Source: Terrabacter sp. 28
GTDB taxonomy: Bacteria > Actinomycetota > Actinomycetes > Actinomycetales > Dermatophilaceae
Assembly (NCBI GenBank): GCA_000955875.1
Contig: JYOE01000031.1
Span: 30,914 to 94,913, forward strand
Length of the DNA: 64,000 nucleotides
Reading direction: 5' to 3'
The position numbers were made by a program, and so were the translations under genes. How positions within the stretch are numbered: the first letter of the stretch is position 1; every line of letters starts with the position of its first letter. Positions 41,681-50,364 of the stretch are shown here, in pieces. The notes beneath the pieces are model-generated. The model was not told where the DNA came from, did no database searches, and saw only the letters and a list, made by a program, of their open reading frames with translations.

Positions 41681-42433
41681 ATGACCACACCGACCGACCA
41701 GCCACGGCTCGAGCTGCTGCCCGCCGTCGACATCTCCGACGGGCAGGCGGTGCAGCTCGTGCAGGGCGTCGCCGGCAGCGGAGGCCAGTTCGGTGACCCG
41801 TGGGAGGCGGCGAAGGCGTGGCAGGACGCCGGCGCCGAGTGGATCCACCTGGTCGACCTCGATGCGGCGTTCGGGCGGGGGAGCAACCGCGAGCTCATCG
41901 CCTCGATCGTGGGCCGGCTCGACCTGCAGGTCGAGCTCTCCGGTGGCATCCGCGACACCGAGTCGCTCGAGGCGGCGCTCGCGACGGGTTGCCGCCGGGT
42001 CAACATCGGCACCGCGGCGCTCGAGGACCCGGAGTGGACGGCCCGCATCATCGCCGATCACGGCGACCGGGTCGCGATCGGCCTCGACGTGCGCGGCACG
42101 ACCCTCGCAGCCCGCGGCTGGACCCGCGAGGGCGGCGACCTCTGGGAGACCCTCGAGCGGCTCGACCGTGAGGGCTGTGCCCGTTACGTCGTCACCGACG
42201 TCAACAAGGACGGCATGCTCCAGGGCCCCAACGTCGACCTGCTCCGCGACGTGTGTGCCCGCACCGACCGTCCTGTCGTCGCCAGCGGGGGTGTCTCCAC
42301 CCTCGACGACATCGCGACCATCCGCACCCTCGTCGGTGACGGGGTCGAGGGCGCCATCGTCGGCTCGGCCCTCTACCGGGGCGCGTTCACGCTGCCGGAG
42401 GCGCTCGACGTCGCCGGTCGTCCCTCCGCATGA
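41681..42433 (+). CDS. priA: Bifunctional HisA/TrpF isomerase PriA
   Basis: (beta-alpha)8-barrel isomerase of 250 aa. In actinobacteria PriA does both the HisA step (ProFAR isomerisation) and the TrpF step of tryptophan synthesis; that dual role is assigned from lineage, not proven by sequence. The catalytic aspartates are in LLPAVDISDG (strand 1) and VTDVNKDGMLQG (strand 5); phosphate-binding loops are ELSGGIRD and ASGGVSTLDD. ATG 41681 has GAGGAG at 41664-41669. The stop overlaps the sseB ATG. Confidence 0.92.
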   Translation: MTTPTDQPRLELLPAVDISDGQAVQLVQGVAGSGGQFGDPWEAAKAWQDAGAEWIHLVDLDAAFGRGSNRELIASIVGRLDLQVELSGGIRDTESLEAALATGCRRVNIGTAALEDPEWTARIIADHGDRVAIGLDVRGTTLAARGWTREGGDLWETLERLDREGCARYVVTDVNKDGMLQGPNVDLLRDVCARTDRPVVASGGVSTLDDIATIRTLVGDGVEGAIVGSALYRGAFTLPEALDVAGRPSA

Positions 42434-43230
42434 GCGGCGCGTCCGACGACCCGACCGCGTCCGGCCACGTCGACGCGCACGGCCGTCCTGCGGACTCGGC
42501 CGGCCAGGCCTGGGAGGGCAAGTCGATCCCGTCGCACGGGTTCTCGGGCGACGGCGGTTCGGCGGACGAGGGGCTGCTCGCTGCGCTGCGAGCCGTCCAG
42601 TCGACGCCGGGCCCGGACGCCGAGCTCGTCCTCATGCGCAGCGTGGCCACCAGTCGGTGGCTCGTGCCGGTCGTGGCGGTCGCCACCGAGGTCGACGACA
42701 GCGGTGCGCACGCGATGGACACTCGCAGCGACATGGCCGCGGTGACGCTGACGGCACCCGACGGCTCGCGGGCCCTGCCGATGTTCACCTCGCTCGAGAG
42801 CCTCGCGGCGTGGGACCCCGGGGCGCGACCGGTGCCCGTGCGGGCCGCCGCGGCCGCGCAGGCCGCCATCACCGAGGAGTGCCACGTGCTGCTCGTCGAC
42901 GTCGCCTCTGCCCACGCCGGCGTGCTGCGGCCCAGCATGCTGTGGGCGCTGGCCCAGGAGCGCGAGTGGCGGCCCAGCCACCTCGACCCCCACGTCGCCT
43001 CCGCCGTGAGCGCGGCCGTGGCCGTCGAGGCATCCGTCGAGAACCACCGGCTCGAGGCCGGTGAGCCGTCCGGGGCGGGGGTGCTGCGCGTCGTGCTGGA
43101 GCTCCGACCCGGGCTCGAGGCGGCCGACGTGAGCGCCGTCGCGACCCGCATCGGCGAGCGCATAGCAACTGATGGCGAGACGCGTGCGAGGATCGATGCT
43201 CTGACCTTCGCGCTCGAGACGGCGCGCTGA
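42430..43230 (+). CDS. SseB-family protein
   Basis: 266 aa with the SseB N-terminal domain (TSRWLVPVVAVATEVDD, then ALPMFTSLESLAAW) and C-terminal domain (about 165-255, LRPSMLWALAQEREW). SseB-family function is unsettled. The translational overlap with priA (ATGA) is typical of actinobacterial genomes. It contains a rare ATA Ile codon at about 43162, outside the GTATGCCG motif that accounts for the other ATA codons I noticed. Confidence 0.8.
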   Translation: MSGASDDPTASGHVDAHGRPADSAGQAWEGKSIPSHGFSGDGGSADEGLLAALRAVQSTPGPDAELVLMRSVATSRWLVPVVAVATEVDDSGAHAMDTRSDMAAVTLTAPDGSRALPMFTSLESLAAWDPGARPVPVRAAAAAQAAITEECHVLLVDVASAHAGVLRPSMLWALAQEREWRPSHLDPHVASAVSAAVAVEASVENHRLEAGEPSGAGVLRVVLELRPGLEAADVSAVATRIGERIATDGETRARIDALTFALETAR

Positions 43231-43256
43231 GCACACCACCAGTGGAGGTGCCGGAC

Positions 43257-44654
43257 GTGGACACCACACCCCAGGCGACGCGGGAGCGCGACGCCGCAGC
43301 GCCCTCGCCCGAAGCCGGCCCGCCCCCGAGCGCCGGCGCGGGGTCTCCCGAGCCGCGCGCCGGCAGCCGGCGCCGGGGTACGGGCGCAGGCGGTCCGCTC
43401 GGGTTCATCGTCGACCCGGCGCTCGAGGCCCAGCGTCGCCGCGACCTGCGCCAGATGCGACTCGTCGCCACGGGCCTGCTCGTGCTCGCGGCGATCGTCT
43501 ACGTGCTCACCCGCGGACACGACGACGGCTTCCTCGGTTTCGTCAACGCCGGCGCCGAGGCCTCGATGGTGGGTGCCTGCGCCGACTGGTTCGCCGTGAC
43601 GGCGATCTTCCGCCACCCGCTCGGCCTGCCCATCCCGCACACGGCGCTCATCCCGCGCAAGAAGGAGATGATCGGGCGCAGCCTCGAGGAGTTCGTCAGC
43701 GAGAACTTCATGCGCGAGGACATCATCCGCGAACGGGTGCTCGACGCGGAGCCGACCCGCAGGGCTGCTGAGTGGGCGCTGGCGCCGGGCCACGCGAAGC
43801 GCCTCGTCGACGAGGTCGCCACGGTCACGGTCCACGCGCTGCACCGCATCCCCGACGAGGACGTCCGGGCGGTCATCGAGCAGGCCGTCCTGCCGCGTCT
43901 CGCCCAGGAGCCGGTCAGCTCGCTCGCGGGTGGCCTGCTCGACCAGGTCGTGCGCGACGAGGCCCACGTCGGTCTCGTCGACCTCGCGCTGGACGAGATC
44001 CGTGTGTGGCTCGTCGACAACGAGGACCTCTTCGAGTCGCTCATCACGCAGCGCGCCCCGGCCTGGGTGCCCGACGCCATCAACGACATCGTCGCCCGCA
44101 AGATCCATGTCGAGGCCCTCAAGTGGCTCGCCGACATCCGCAACGACCCGCGCCACGACGTGCGCCAGGCCCTCGACAAGCTGCTCATCGACCTTGCCGA
44201 CGACCTCCAGCACGACCCCGCGACGCAGGCCAAGGCCGAGCGGCTCAAGGAGCGGGTCCTCTCGCACCCGCAGGTGAGCGACACCGCGATGTCGCTCTGG
44301 GGCTCACTCCGGTCGGTCGTCGTGGCCGCGCTGGAGGACGAGGGCGGCCCGGTCCGGGTCCGCGCCGTCCAGGAGGTCACCGCGCTGGCCGAGCGGCTCC
44401 TCACCGACGAGGCCCTGCGCGACCGCATCGACGCCCGCATCTGCGACGCGACCATCTACGCGATCGACCGCTACGGCACCGAGCTGACCCGCATCATCAG
44501 CGACACCGTCGACCGCTGGGACGGCAAGGAGACCGCCGAGAGGGTCGAGCTGCAGGTCGGCCGCGACCTGCAGTTCATCCGGATCAACGGCACGCTCGTC
44601 GGCGGCCTCATCGGGATGCTCATCCACGCCATCTCGATCCTGCTGCCGTCCTGA
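43257..44654 (+). CDS. DUF445-family membrane protein
   Basis: 465 aa. A Pro/Ala/Gly-rich cytoplasmic start (about 45 residues) leads to a first hydrophobic pair (LVATGLLVLAAIVYVLTRG, then FVNAGAEASMVGACADWFA) and a conserved AIFRHPLGLPIPHTALIP motif. A long helical soluble region follows, with a C-terminal helix GTLVGGLIGMLIHAISILL. GTG 43257 with GGAGG at 43244-43248 is my choice; GTG 43242 adds five residues. Function unknown; the architecture suggests a membrane-tethered helical protein. Convergent with ohrR. Confidence 0.8.
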   Translation: MDTTPQATRERDAAAPSPEAGPPPSAGAGSPEPRAGSRRRGTGAGGPLGFIVDPALEAQRRRDLRQMRLVATGLLVLAAIVYVLTRGHDDGFLGFVNAGAEASMVGACADWFAVTAIFRHPLGLPIPHTALIPRKKEMIGRSLEEFVSENFMREDIIRERVLDAEPTRRAAEWALAPGHAKRLVDEVATVTVHALHRIPDEDVRAVIEQAVLPRLAQEPVSSLAGGLLDQVVRDEAHVGLVDLALDEIRVWLVDNEDLFESLITQRAPAWVPDAINDIVARKIHVEALKWLADIRNDPRHDVRQALDKLLIDLADDLQHDPATQAKAERLKERVLSHPQVSDTAMSLWGSLRSVVVAALEDEGGPVRVRAVQEVTALAERLLTDEALRDRIDARICDATIYAIDRYGTELTRIISDTVDRWDGKETAERVELQVGRDLQFIRINGTLVGGLIGMLIHAISILLPS

Positions 44655-44670
44655 GGTCGACGTCGCCTCA
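44652..44670. terminator. Compact convergent hairpin carrying both stop codons
   Basis: TGAGG (44652-44656) and CCTCA (44666-44670) pair around TCGACGTCG. The left arm begins with the DUF445 stop; the right arm is the reverse complement of the ohrR-like stop. Only 13 bp separate the two genes. A 5-bp stem is short for a terminator. Confidence 0.4.
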
Positions 44671-45132
44671 GTCGCCGGGCTGGTGGTCGAGGCGCTCGGT
44701 CACCGTGCGCAGGGTCTGGTGCAGGGCGAGCAACTGCTCGCGCGTGAGCCCGCTCCGAGCCGCGATGCGCTGGGGCATGTCCTGCAGCGCTGCGAGCTTG
44801 TCACGTCCGGCCGCGGTGACGCGGACGAGGACGCGCCGCTCGTCCTCCGGGTCGCGCGAGCGGCCGACGAGCCCCGCCGCCTCCATCCGCTTGAGCAGGG
44901 GGGAGAGGGTGCCCGAGTCGAGGCGCATGTGCTCGCCGAGGCTGCTGACGGTCATGGGACCGTGCTCGCCGACGCCCATGAGCGCGATGTACTGCGGGTA
45001 GGAGAGCCCGTGCTCCGCCAGGAGCTCGCGGTAGACGGCGTCGAACGCCCGCACCGTGGTGTGCATGGCGTAGCAGATCTGCTGCTCGAGGCTGAGGGTG
45101 CCGGCGGCGGTGGTCGGATTGGACGGGCTCAT
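44668..45132 (-). CDS. ohrR: MarR-family organic hydroperoxide repressor, OhrR-like
   Basis: 154-aa winged-helix repressor. Cys20 in QQICYAMHTT matches the N-terminal peroxide-sensing Cys of OhrR. The helix-turn-helix is at about residues 60-85 (TVSSLGEHMRLDSGTLSPLL), followed by a wing with DPEDERRVLVRVT. It is divergent from ohr across 65 bp that contain an inverted repeat, the classical ohrR/ohr layout. One-Cys versus two-Cys type: no second Cys appears in the protein, so it would be a one-Cys sensor. Confidence 0.88.
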   Translation of the reverse strand: MSPSNPTTAAGTLSLEQQICYAMHTTVRAFDAVYRELLAEHGLSYPQYIALMGVGEHGPMTVSSLGEHMRLDSGTLSPLLKRMEAAGLVGRSRDPEDERRVLVRVTAAGRDKLAALQDMPQRIAARSGLTREQLLALHQTLRTVTERLDHQPGD

Positions 45133-45150
45133 GCACCAAGCGTACTATCA

Positions 45151-45179
45151 AATTGCGCACAACTTAATGGTTCGCAATT
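45151..45179. promoter_or_regulatory. Candidate OhrR operator between ohrR and ohr
   Basis: AATTGCG (45151-45157) and CGCAATT (45173-45179) are exact 7-bp arms with a 15-bp spacer (cacaacttaatggtt). The repeat is in the middle of the divergent promoter region, beside TACTAT (45143-45148; GATAGT on the minus strand), which can serve as a -10. Binding would block both genes. OhrR sites in other bacteria are similarly AATTGCG/CGCAATT- or AATTGTA-like, recalled from the literature. Confidence 0.7.
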
Positions 45180-45197
45180 CGTCATCCGAGGAGACCC

Positions 45198-45626
<429 letters not shown>

Positions 45627-45672
45627 GCCCGGCCACCCGTACCTCAGAAACACTGCTGCACAAGGAGATCCG

Positions 45673-46674
45673 ATGACCAACCCCCGCGAGGTCCAGCTCG
45701 TCAGCCGCCCCGTCGGCTGGCCCACCCACGACGACTTCGCCCTCGTCGAGAGCGCGCCGGTCGAGCTGGCCGACGGCCAGGTCCGCGTCCGCAACGAGGT
45801 CATGTCGGTCGACCCCTACATGCGCGGCCGCATGAGTGACGCCAAGTCCTACACCGAGCCGTACGCCCTCGGTGAGGCCATGCACGGCGGCGCCGTCGGC
45901 GTCGTCACCGAGTCGAAGACCGACGGCATCGCCGTCGGCGACCGCGTGCTCCACGGCCTGGGCTGGCGCGAGGAGGCCGTCGTCGACGGCACCGCCGTCC
46001 GCGTCGTCGACACGTCCGTGGCCCCCGCCTCGGCATACCTCGGCGTGCTCGGCATGACCGGCCTGACCGCATACGCGGGCCTGACCCGCATCGCGAAGAT
46101 CAAGGAGGGCGACGTCGTCTTCGTCTCCGGTGCCGCGGGCGCCGTCGGCTCGGTCGTCGGCCAGGTCGCCAAGGCGCTCGGTGCCAGCCGCGTCATCGGC
46201 AGCGCGGGTTCGCAGGAGAAGGTCGACCACCTGCTCGACGACCTCGGCTTCGACGCCGCGTTCAACTACAAGGAGGGCAAGGTCTCCACGCTCCTGCGCG
46301 AGGCAGCCCCCGACGGCATCGACGTCTACTTCGACAACGTCGGCGGCGAGCACCTCGAGGCCGCCATCGGCTCCCTGCGTCTCGGCGGTCGCATCGCGAT
46401 CTGCGGCGCGATCTCGGTCTACAACGACACCGAGCCGGCTCCCGGCCCGCGCAACCTCGCCCGTCTCATCCAGACCCGGGGCACGATCACCGGCTTCCTC
46501 GTCGGTGACCACTGGGACCTCGCCGGCGAGTACGCCCAGCGCGCGGCCGGCTGGATCGCCGACGGCTCGCTCACCTCCCGCGAGACGTTCGCCGACGGCA
46601 TCGACCACGCGGTCGACGCGTTCCTCGGCGTCCTGCGCGGCGAGAACACCGGCAAGATGGTCGTCCGCCTCTGA
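45673..46674 (+). CDS. NADP-dependent zinc-free MDR oxidoreductase (YncB/CurA-like)
   Basis: 333-aa medium-chain reductase lacking catalytic zinc ligands. Dinucleotide site VSGAAGAVGSVVGQVAKALG near residue 155; family marker MSVDPYMRGRM near 48; YFDNVGGEHLEA near 218. Relatives reduce 2-alkenals and similar activated double bonds. AAGGAGAT at 45662-45669 drives ATG 45673. Close spacing after ohr suggests co-induction by peroxides and detoxification of lipid-derived enals, which is inference. Confidence 0.88.
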   Translation: MTNPREVQLVSRPVGWPTHDDFALVESAPVELADGQVRVRNEVMSVDPYMRGRMSDAKSYTEPYALGEAMHGGAVGVVTESKTDGIAVGDRVLHGLGWREEAVVDGTAVRVVDTSVAPASAYLGVLGMTGLTAYAGLTRIAKIKEGDVVFVSGAAGAVGSVVGQVAKALGASRVIGSAGSQEKVDHLLDDLGFDAAFNYKEGKVSTLLREAAPDGIDVYFDNVGGEHLEAAIGSLRLGGRIAICGAISVYNDTEPAPGPRNLARLIQTRGTITGFLVGDHWDLAGEYAQRAAGWIADGSLTSRETFADGIDHAVDAFLGVLRGENTGKMVVRL

Positions 46675-46711
46675 GCCAGCGGCCCCCCGCGCACGCCCTA
46701 CCCCCCCTTTT

Positions 46712-46757
46712 CAATCGAGAGAACGCTCTGTCACGTGACGGAGCGTTCTCTCGATTG
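46712..46757. terminator. 46-bp near-perfect palindrome between convergent genes
   Basis: Arms of 23 bp with a single mismatch (46729/46740) meet at a TCACGTGA centre with no loop. It lies between the 3' ends of the oxidoreductase (46674) and the EF-G paralogue (46784). Read on either strand it folds into a very long hairpin; TTTT precedes it on plus, so there is no trailing U-tract in either direction. Most likely a bidirectional terminator, possibly also a protein site. Confidence 0.7.
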
Positions 46758-46783
46758 TGGGTGGGGAGGGCTCCCGGCGGCGT

Positions 46784-48850
46784 TCAGGCCTTGAGGAGGT
46801 CGCGCACCTTGTCGGCCGGGAGCAGGTCGTGGCGCACCGGCTCGCGCACGAACGAGCCCGTGCCGTGCGACACCGAGCGCAGGTCGATGGGGTAGCGCGA
46901 CAGCTCCGACGACGGCACCTCCGCGTGCACCACGGTCCAGCCGCCCTCCGGTCCCATCGCGTCGGCCGGCTCGGTGCCGAGCACCTGGCCCCGCCGACCG
47001 CGCAGGTCCGACATCACCGCGCCGAGGTACTCGTCCGCGATGGTGATGTCGACCCGGTCGATCGGCTCGAGCAGCGCCATCGTCGACTCGTTGGCGGCCT
47101 CCTTGAGCGCAAGGGCCGCAGCGGTCTGGAAGGCGACGTCGGACGAGTCGACGGAGTGGGCCTTGCCGTCGGTGAGCGTGACCCGGACGTCGACCACGGG
47201 GTGTCCGGTGAGCAGACCCTTCTCGAGCTGGAGCCGGGCGCCCTTCTCCACCGACGGGATGAACTGGCGCGGCACGGCGCCGCCGACCACCTTGTCGACG
47301 AACTCGAAGCCGGCCCCGCGGGGGAGCGGCTCGATCTCGATGGAGCAGACGGCGTACTGCCCGTGCCCGCCGGACTGCTTGACGTGACGTCCCTGCACGC
47401 TGCACTTGCGCACGAAGGTCTCGCGCAGCGCGGTGCGGTAGGGCTCGGCGGTCACGGTGACGCCGTAGCGGTCGGCGAGCTGCGCGATGAGGTCGTCGAC
47501 GTGGGCCTGGCCCATCGTCCACAGGACGACCTGCTCGGTCTCGGCCGAGTGGTCGAGCCGCACGGTGACGTCCTCGGCGACGATGCGCTGGAGCGCCGCG
47601 GCCAGCTTGTCCTCGTCGGACTTCGTCGCCGCCCGGATCGCCACCGGCAGCTGTGGCTCGGGCAGCAGCCACGGTGCGACGACTGCGGGCCGCTCCGCGG
47701 ACGAGAGGGTGTCGGACGTCTCGGCGCGGGTCAGCTTCGACACGAGGGCGAGGTCGCCGGCGATGGCGGTCCCCCTGGGCCGGTGGCCGTCCATGAAGGG
47801 GGCCGCGAGGGGCCCGACCCGTTCGTCGTCGTCGTGCGCGGGGTGGCCGGCGACCTCGTGGCCGACGAAGTCGCCCAGGTGGCCCGAGACGTGCACCGTC
47901 TCGTCGACCCGCAGGGTGCCGGAGAAGACCCGCACGAGGGAGAGGCGTCCCACGTACGGGTCGGTGGTCGTGCGCACGACCTCGGCCACGAGCGGCTGGT
48001 CGGGGTCGCAGGCGACGCCGCTGATCGCGCCACCCGCAGGGCTGGTCACCGTCGGCAGCGGGTGCACGGTCGGGTCGGGGAAGGCGCGCTCGACCATGCC
48101 GAGGAGCTCCTCGACGCCGGCGCCGGTGAGCGGCGACACCGGGACGATGGGGAAGAAGGTGCCCTGCGCGATGGCGGCGCGCAGGTCGGTGAGGAGCGAC
48201 TCGGTGTCGATGGCCTCGCCCTCGAGGTAGCGGTCGAGCAGGGTGGCGTCCTCGGACTCCTCGATGACCGACTCGATGAGGGCCGACCTGGCGTCCTCGT
48301 GCTCCTCCGAGGTCTCGCCCGTGAGCAGGCCGACGACACCGGTGACCTCGCCGTCGGAGACGGTGGGCCAGTGCGTGGCTCGGGCGTCGCCGAAGGTGCG
48401 ACGGCACGTCTCGACGGTGGCCGCGAAGTCGGCGCGGGGCTGGTCGAGGTGCGTGACCACGACCGCCCGCGGCATGCCGACGGCCGCGCACTCGCGCCAC
48501 AGCAGCGACACGGGGCGGTCGATGTCGTCGGCCCCCGAGATCACGAACACCGCGGCGTCGGCGGCCCTCAGCCCGGCGCGAAGGTCGCCGACGAAGTCGG
48601 GGTAGCCGGGGGTGTCGAGCAGGTTGAGCGTGACCGGGCCCGAGTCGAACGAGGCGGCGGTGAGGGTCGTCGTGCGCACGTGCTCCGTCGCGCCGGTGCG
48701 CTGACCGAGCACGCGGGCCGCCACGAGGGCCTCGAACAGTGCGGTCTTGCCGGCCCCGCCGGGTCCGACCAGCACGACGTTGCGGATGTCCTGCGGCGAG
48801 GCGGGGTTGGGGGCCGCAGGAAGGTCTGATCTGCCGGGCGTCTTTGCCAT
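46784..48850 (-). CDS. Elongation factor G-like GTPase (EF-G2/FusA2 type)
   Basis: 688-aa translational GTPase paralogue. G1 is GPGGAGKT (residues 29-36), G3 is DTPGYPDF and G4 reads THLD rather than the usual NKxD, as seen in this divergent group. Domains II-V follow (VRVFSGTLRVDET, then SVEKGARLQLEKGLL and the C-terminal RGQVLGTEP). The canonical fusA is normally beside rpsL/rpsG, so this is the accessory copy of unknown role. I prefer ATG 48850 (MAKTPGRSD, AAAGGTG upstream); ATG 48883 would add 11 residues. Confidence 0.85.
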   Translation of the reverse strand: MAKTPGRSDLPAAPNPASPQDIRNVVLVGPGGAGKTALFEALVAARVLGQRTGATEHVRTTTLTAASFDSGPVTLNLLDTPGYPDFVGDLRAGLRAADAAVFVISGADDIDRPVSLLWRECAAVGMPRAVVVTHLDQPRADFAATVETCRRTFGDARATHWPTVSDGEVTGVVGLLTGETSEEHEDARSALIESVIEESEDATLLDRYLEGEAIDTESLLTDLRAAIAQGTFFPIVPVSPLTGAGVEELLGMVERAFPDPTVHPLPTVTSPAGGAISGVACDPDQPLVAEVVRTTTDPYVGRLSLVRVFSGTLRVDETVHVSGHLGDFVGHEVAGHPAHDDDERVGPLAAPFMDGHRPRGTAIAGDLALVSKLTRAETSDTLSSAERPAVVAPWLLPEPQLPVAIRAATKSDEDKLAAALQRIVAEDVTVRLDHSAETEQVVLWTMGQAHVDDLIAQLADRYGVTVTAEPYRTALRETFVRKCSVQGRHVKQSGGHGQYAVCSIEIEPLPRGAGFEFVDKVVGGAVPRQFIPSVEKGARLQLEKGLLTGHPVVDVRVTLTDGKAHSVDSSDVAFQTAAALALKEAANESTMALLEPIDRVDITIADEYLGAVMSDLRGRRGQVLGTEPADAMGPEGGWTVVHAEVPSSELSRYPIDLRSVSHGTGSFVREPVRHDLLPADKVRDLLKA

Positions 48851-48940
48851 GACCCCACCTTTCCCCTGTCGCCCACGCGTCACAAGACCCTTTTGGCGTA
48901 TGCCGTCGCACCTCCTTTCGCGGCGGGGCTCCCGACCCGA

Positions 48941-48989
48941 CCCGAGCGCGAAACCCGAGCGCGAAACCCGAGTGCGAAACCCGAGTGCG
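48941..48989. repeat. 13-bp direct repeat array upstream of the MFS gene
   Basis: CCCGAGCGCGAAA occurs twice (48941-48953, 48954-48966), then CCCGAGTGCGAAA (48967-48979) and a partial CCCGAGTGCG (48980-48989). The array lies in the 170-bp divergent gap between the EF-G paralogue and the MFS gene, 31 bp before the latter. Non-integral helical spacing and placement suggest iterated binding sites or slippage; no open frame is involved. Confidence 0.75.
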
Positions 48990-49020
48990 TCGTGTCGGTG
49001 CGAGGTGACAGGCTGGCGCC

Positions 49021-50364
49021 ATGGATCTCGGGGCGTACCGGCCGGTGCTGGCCAACCGCGACACGCGGGGCGCGCTGCTGCTCGGCTTCTTCATCCGTGT
49101 GCCGATGTGGGCCGGTGCCGTCATCCTCACGCTGCACGTCGTGTCGTCCCTCGGCCGCAGCTACGGCGAGGCCGGGCTCGTCACCGCGGCCTCGACGATC
49201 GCCGTCGCGGTCTCGGGTCCGTGGCGCGGGCGCCTCCTCGACCGCATCGGGCTGCGGCGCACGGTCGGCCCGTCGCTGGTCGTCCAGGTGGTCTGTTGGT
49301 CCATCGCGCCCTGGGTGGGCTACGCGCCGCTCGTCGGCTTCGCGGCGCTCGCGGGGCTCTTCGTCGTGCCGACCTTCTCGATCCTGCGGCAGGTCATCAT
49401 CCGCTCGGTGCCCGCCGACCAGCGACGCACCGCGCTCTCGCTCGACTCGTCGGCGACCGAGCTCTCCTTCATGGCCGGCCCGGCCATCGGCGTCTGGCTC
49501 GCCACCAGCTACGACACGGCCTGGGCGCTGCTCGTGTGCGAGCTGACCTCGGTCGCGGCCGGCTTCGTGCTCTGGCTGGTCAACCCGCCGCTCACCTCCG
49601 ACACGACGACGCCCGCCACCGACGAGCAGGGGGAGGGCGCCCGCGCCGACGCGATCGCCACGGCCGAGACCGGGTCCGAGGCGGCGGGCCGGACGGGCCG
49701 CGCGCCGCGTGCGCTCCGCGGCTTCATCACCGTGCCGGTCGCCGCCGTCTACCTCGCGGCCGCCTGCTCCACGCTGGTGCTGAGCGGCACCGACGTCTCC
49801 ATCGTCGCGGCCCTGCGCACCTACGACGCCACGCAGTCGATCGGCTGGGTGCTCGCCCTGTGGGGCGCCGGCTCCCTGGTGGGCGGCCTCGTCTACGGCG
49901 CCTGGCACCGGTCCTTCTCCGTCTTCTGGCTCCTCGGTGGTCTCGCGGCGCTGACGCTGCCCGTCGCGCTCGCCGTCGGGGTGCCCAGCTTCGCGGTGCT
50001 CGTCACGGTCTCGGGTCTGCTCTGCGCGCCGACCATCACCGCGACGGTCGAGCAGCTGAGCCGCCTCGTCCCCGAGCGCTTCCGCGGCGAGATGATGGGC
50101 TGGCACGGCTCGGCCATGACCGCCGGGTCGGCGCTCGGTGCGCCGCTGGCCGGGTTCGCCATCGACCACGGCGGCTGGCAGTGGGGCTTCGTCGTCGTCT
50201 CGCTGCTCGGCGTGCTCGTCGCAGCAGCCGGCCTGGTGGCCGCCGGGCGCTCTCGCTCCCGCGGCGCGGGCTCGGGTTCGCTGCCGTCCGCCGCCACCGG
50301 GACGACGAGCGGCTCCGGCGCCGATTCGGATCGAGCCGTCCCGGCTGCTAACATGGAGCACTGA
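49021..50364 (+). CDS. Major facilitator superfamily transporter
   Basis: 447 aa with about ten to twelve hydrophobic segments in two halves separated by a charged loop (about residues 195-230). RGRLLDRIGLRRTVGP between helices 2 and 3 is the MFS loop motif. The C-terminus is a Ser/Gly-rich soluble tail. ATG 49021 follows CAGGCT by 6 nt (49009-49014), another possibly leaderless start. The substrate cannot be predicted; drug or sugar exporters are both possible. The last 40 bp contain the proposed infC promoter. Confidence 0.85.
   Translation: MDLGAYRPVLANRDTRGALLLGFFIRVPMWAGAVILTLHVVSSLGRSYGEAGLVTAASTIAVAVSGPWRGRLLDRIGLRRTVGPSLVVQVVCWSIAPWVGYAPLVGFAALAGLFVVPTFSILRQVIIRSVPADQRRTALSLDSSATELSFMAGPAIGVWLATSYDTAWALLVCELTSVAAGFVLWLVNPPLTSDTTTPATDEQGEGARADAIATAETGSEAAGRTGRAPRALRGFITVPVAAVYLAAACSTLVLSGTDVSIVAALRTYDATQSIGWVLALWGAGSLVGGLVYGAWHRSFSVFWLLGGLAALTLPVALAVGVPSFAVLVTVSGLLCAPTITATVEQLSRLVPERFRGEMMGWHGSAMTAGSALGAPLAGFAIDHGGWQWGFVVVSLLGVLVAAAGLVAAGRSRSRGAGSGSLPSAATGTTSGSGADSDRAVPAANMEH
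50325..50354 (+). promoter_or_regulatory. Candidate infC-operon promoter inside the MFS 3' end
   Basis: TTCGGA (50325-50330), an 18-bp spacer and TAACAT (50349-50354) lie just before the MFS stop codon. Transcription from here would give a leader of roughly 280 nt before infC, matching the long structured gap. Confidence 0.45.

Noticed and set aside
34943..42433. Histidine attenuator or leader peptide
   Set aside because: hisD appears leaderless and no His-rich short ORF precedes it.
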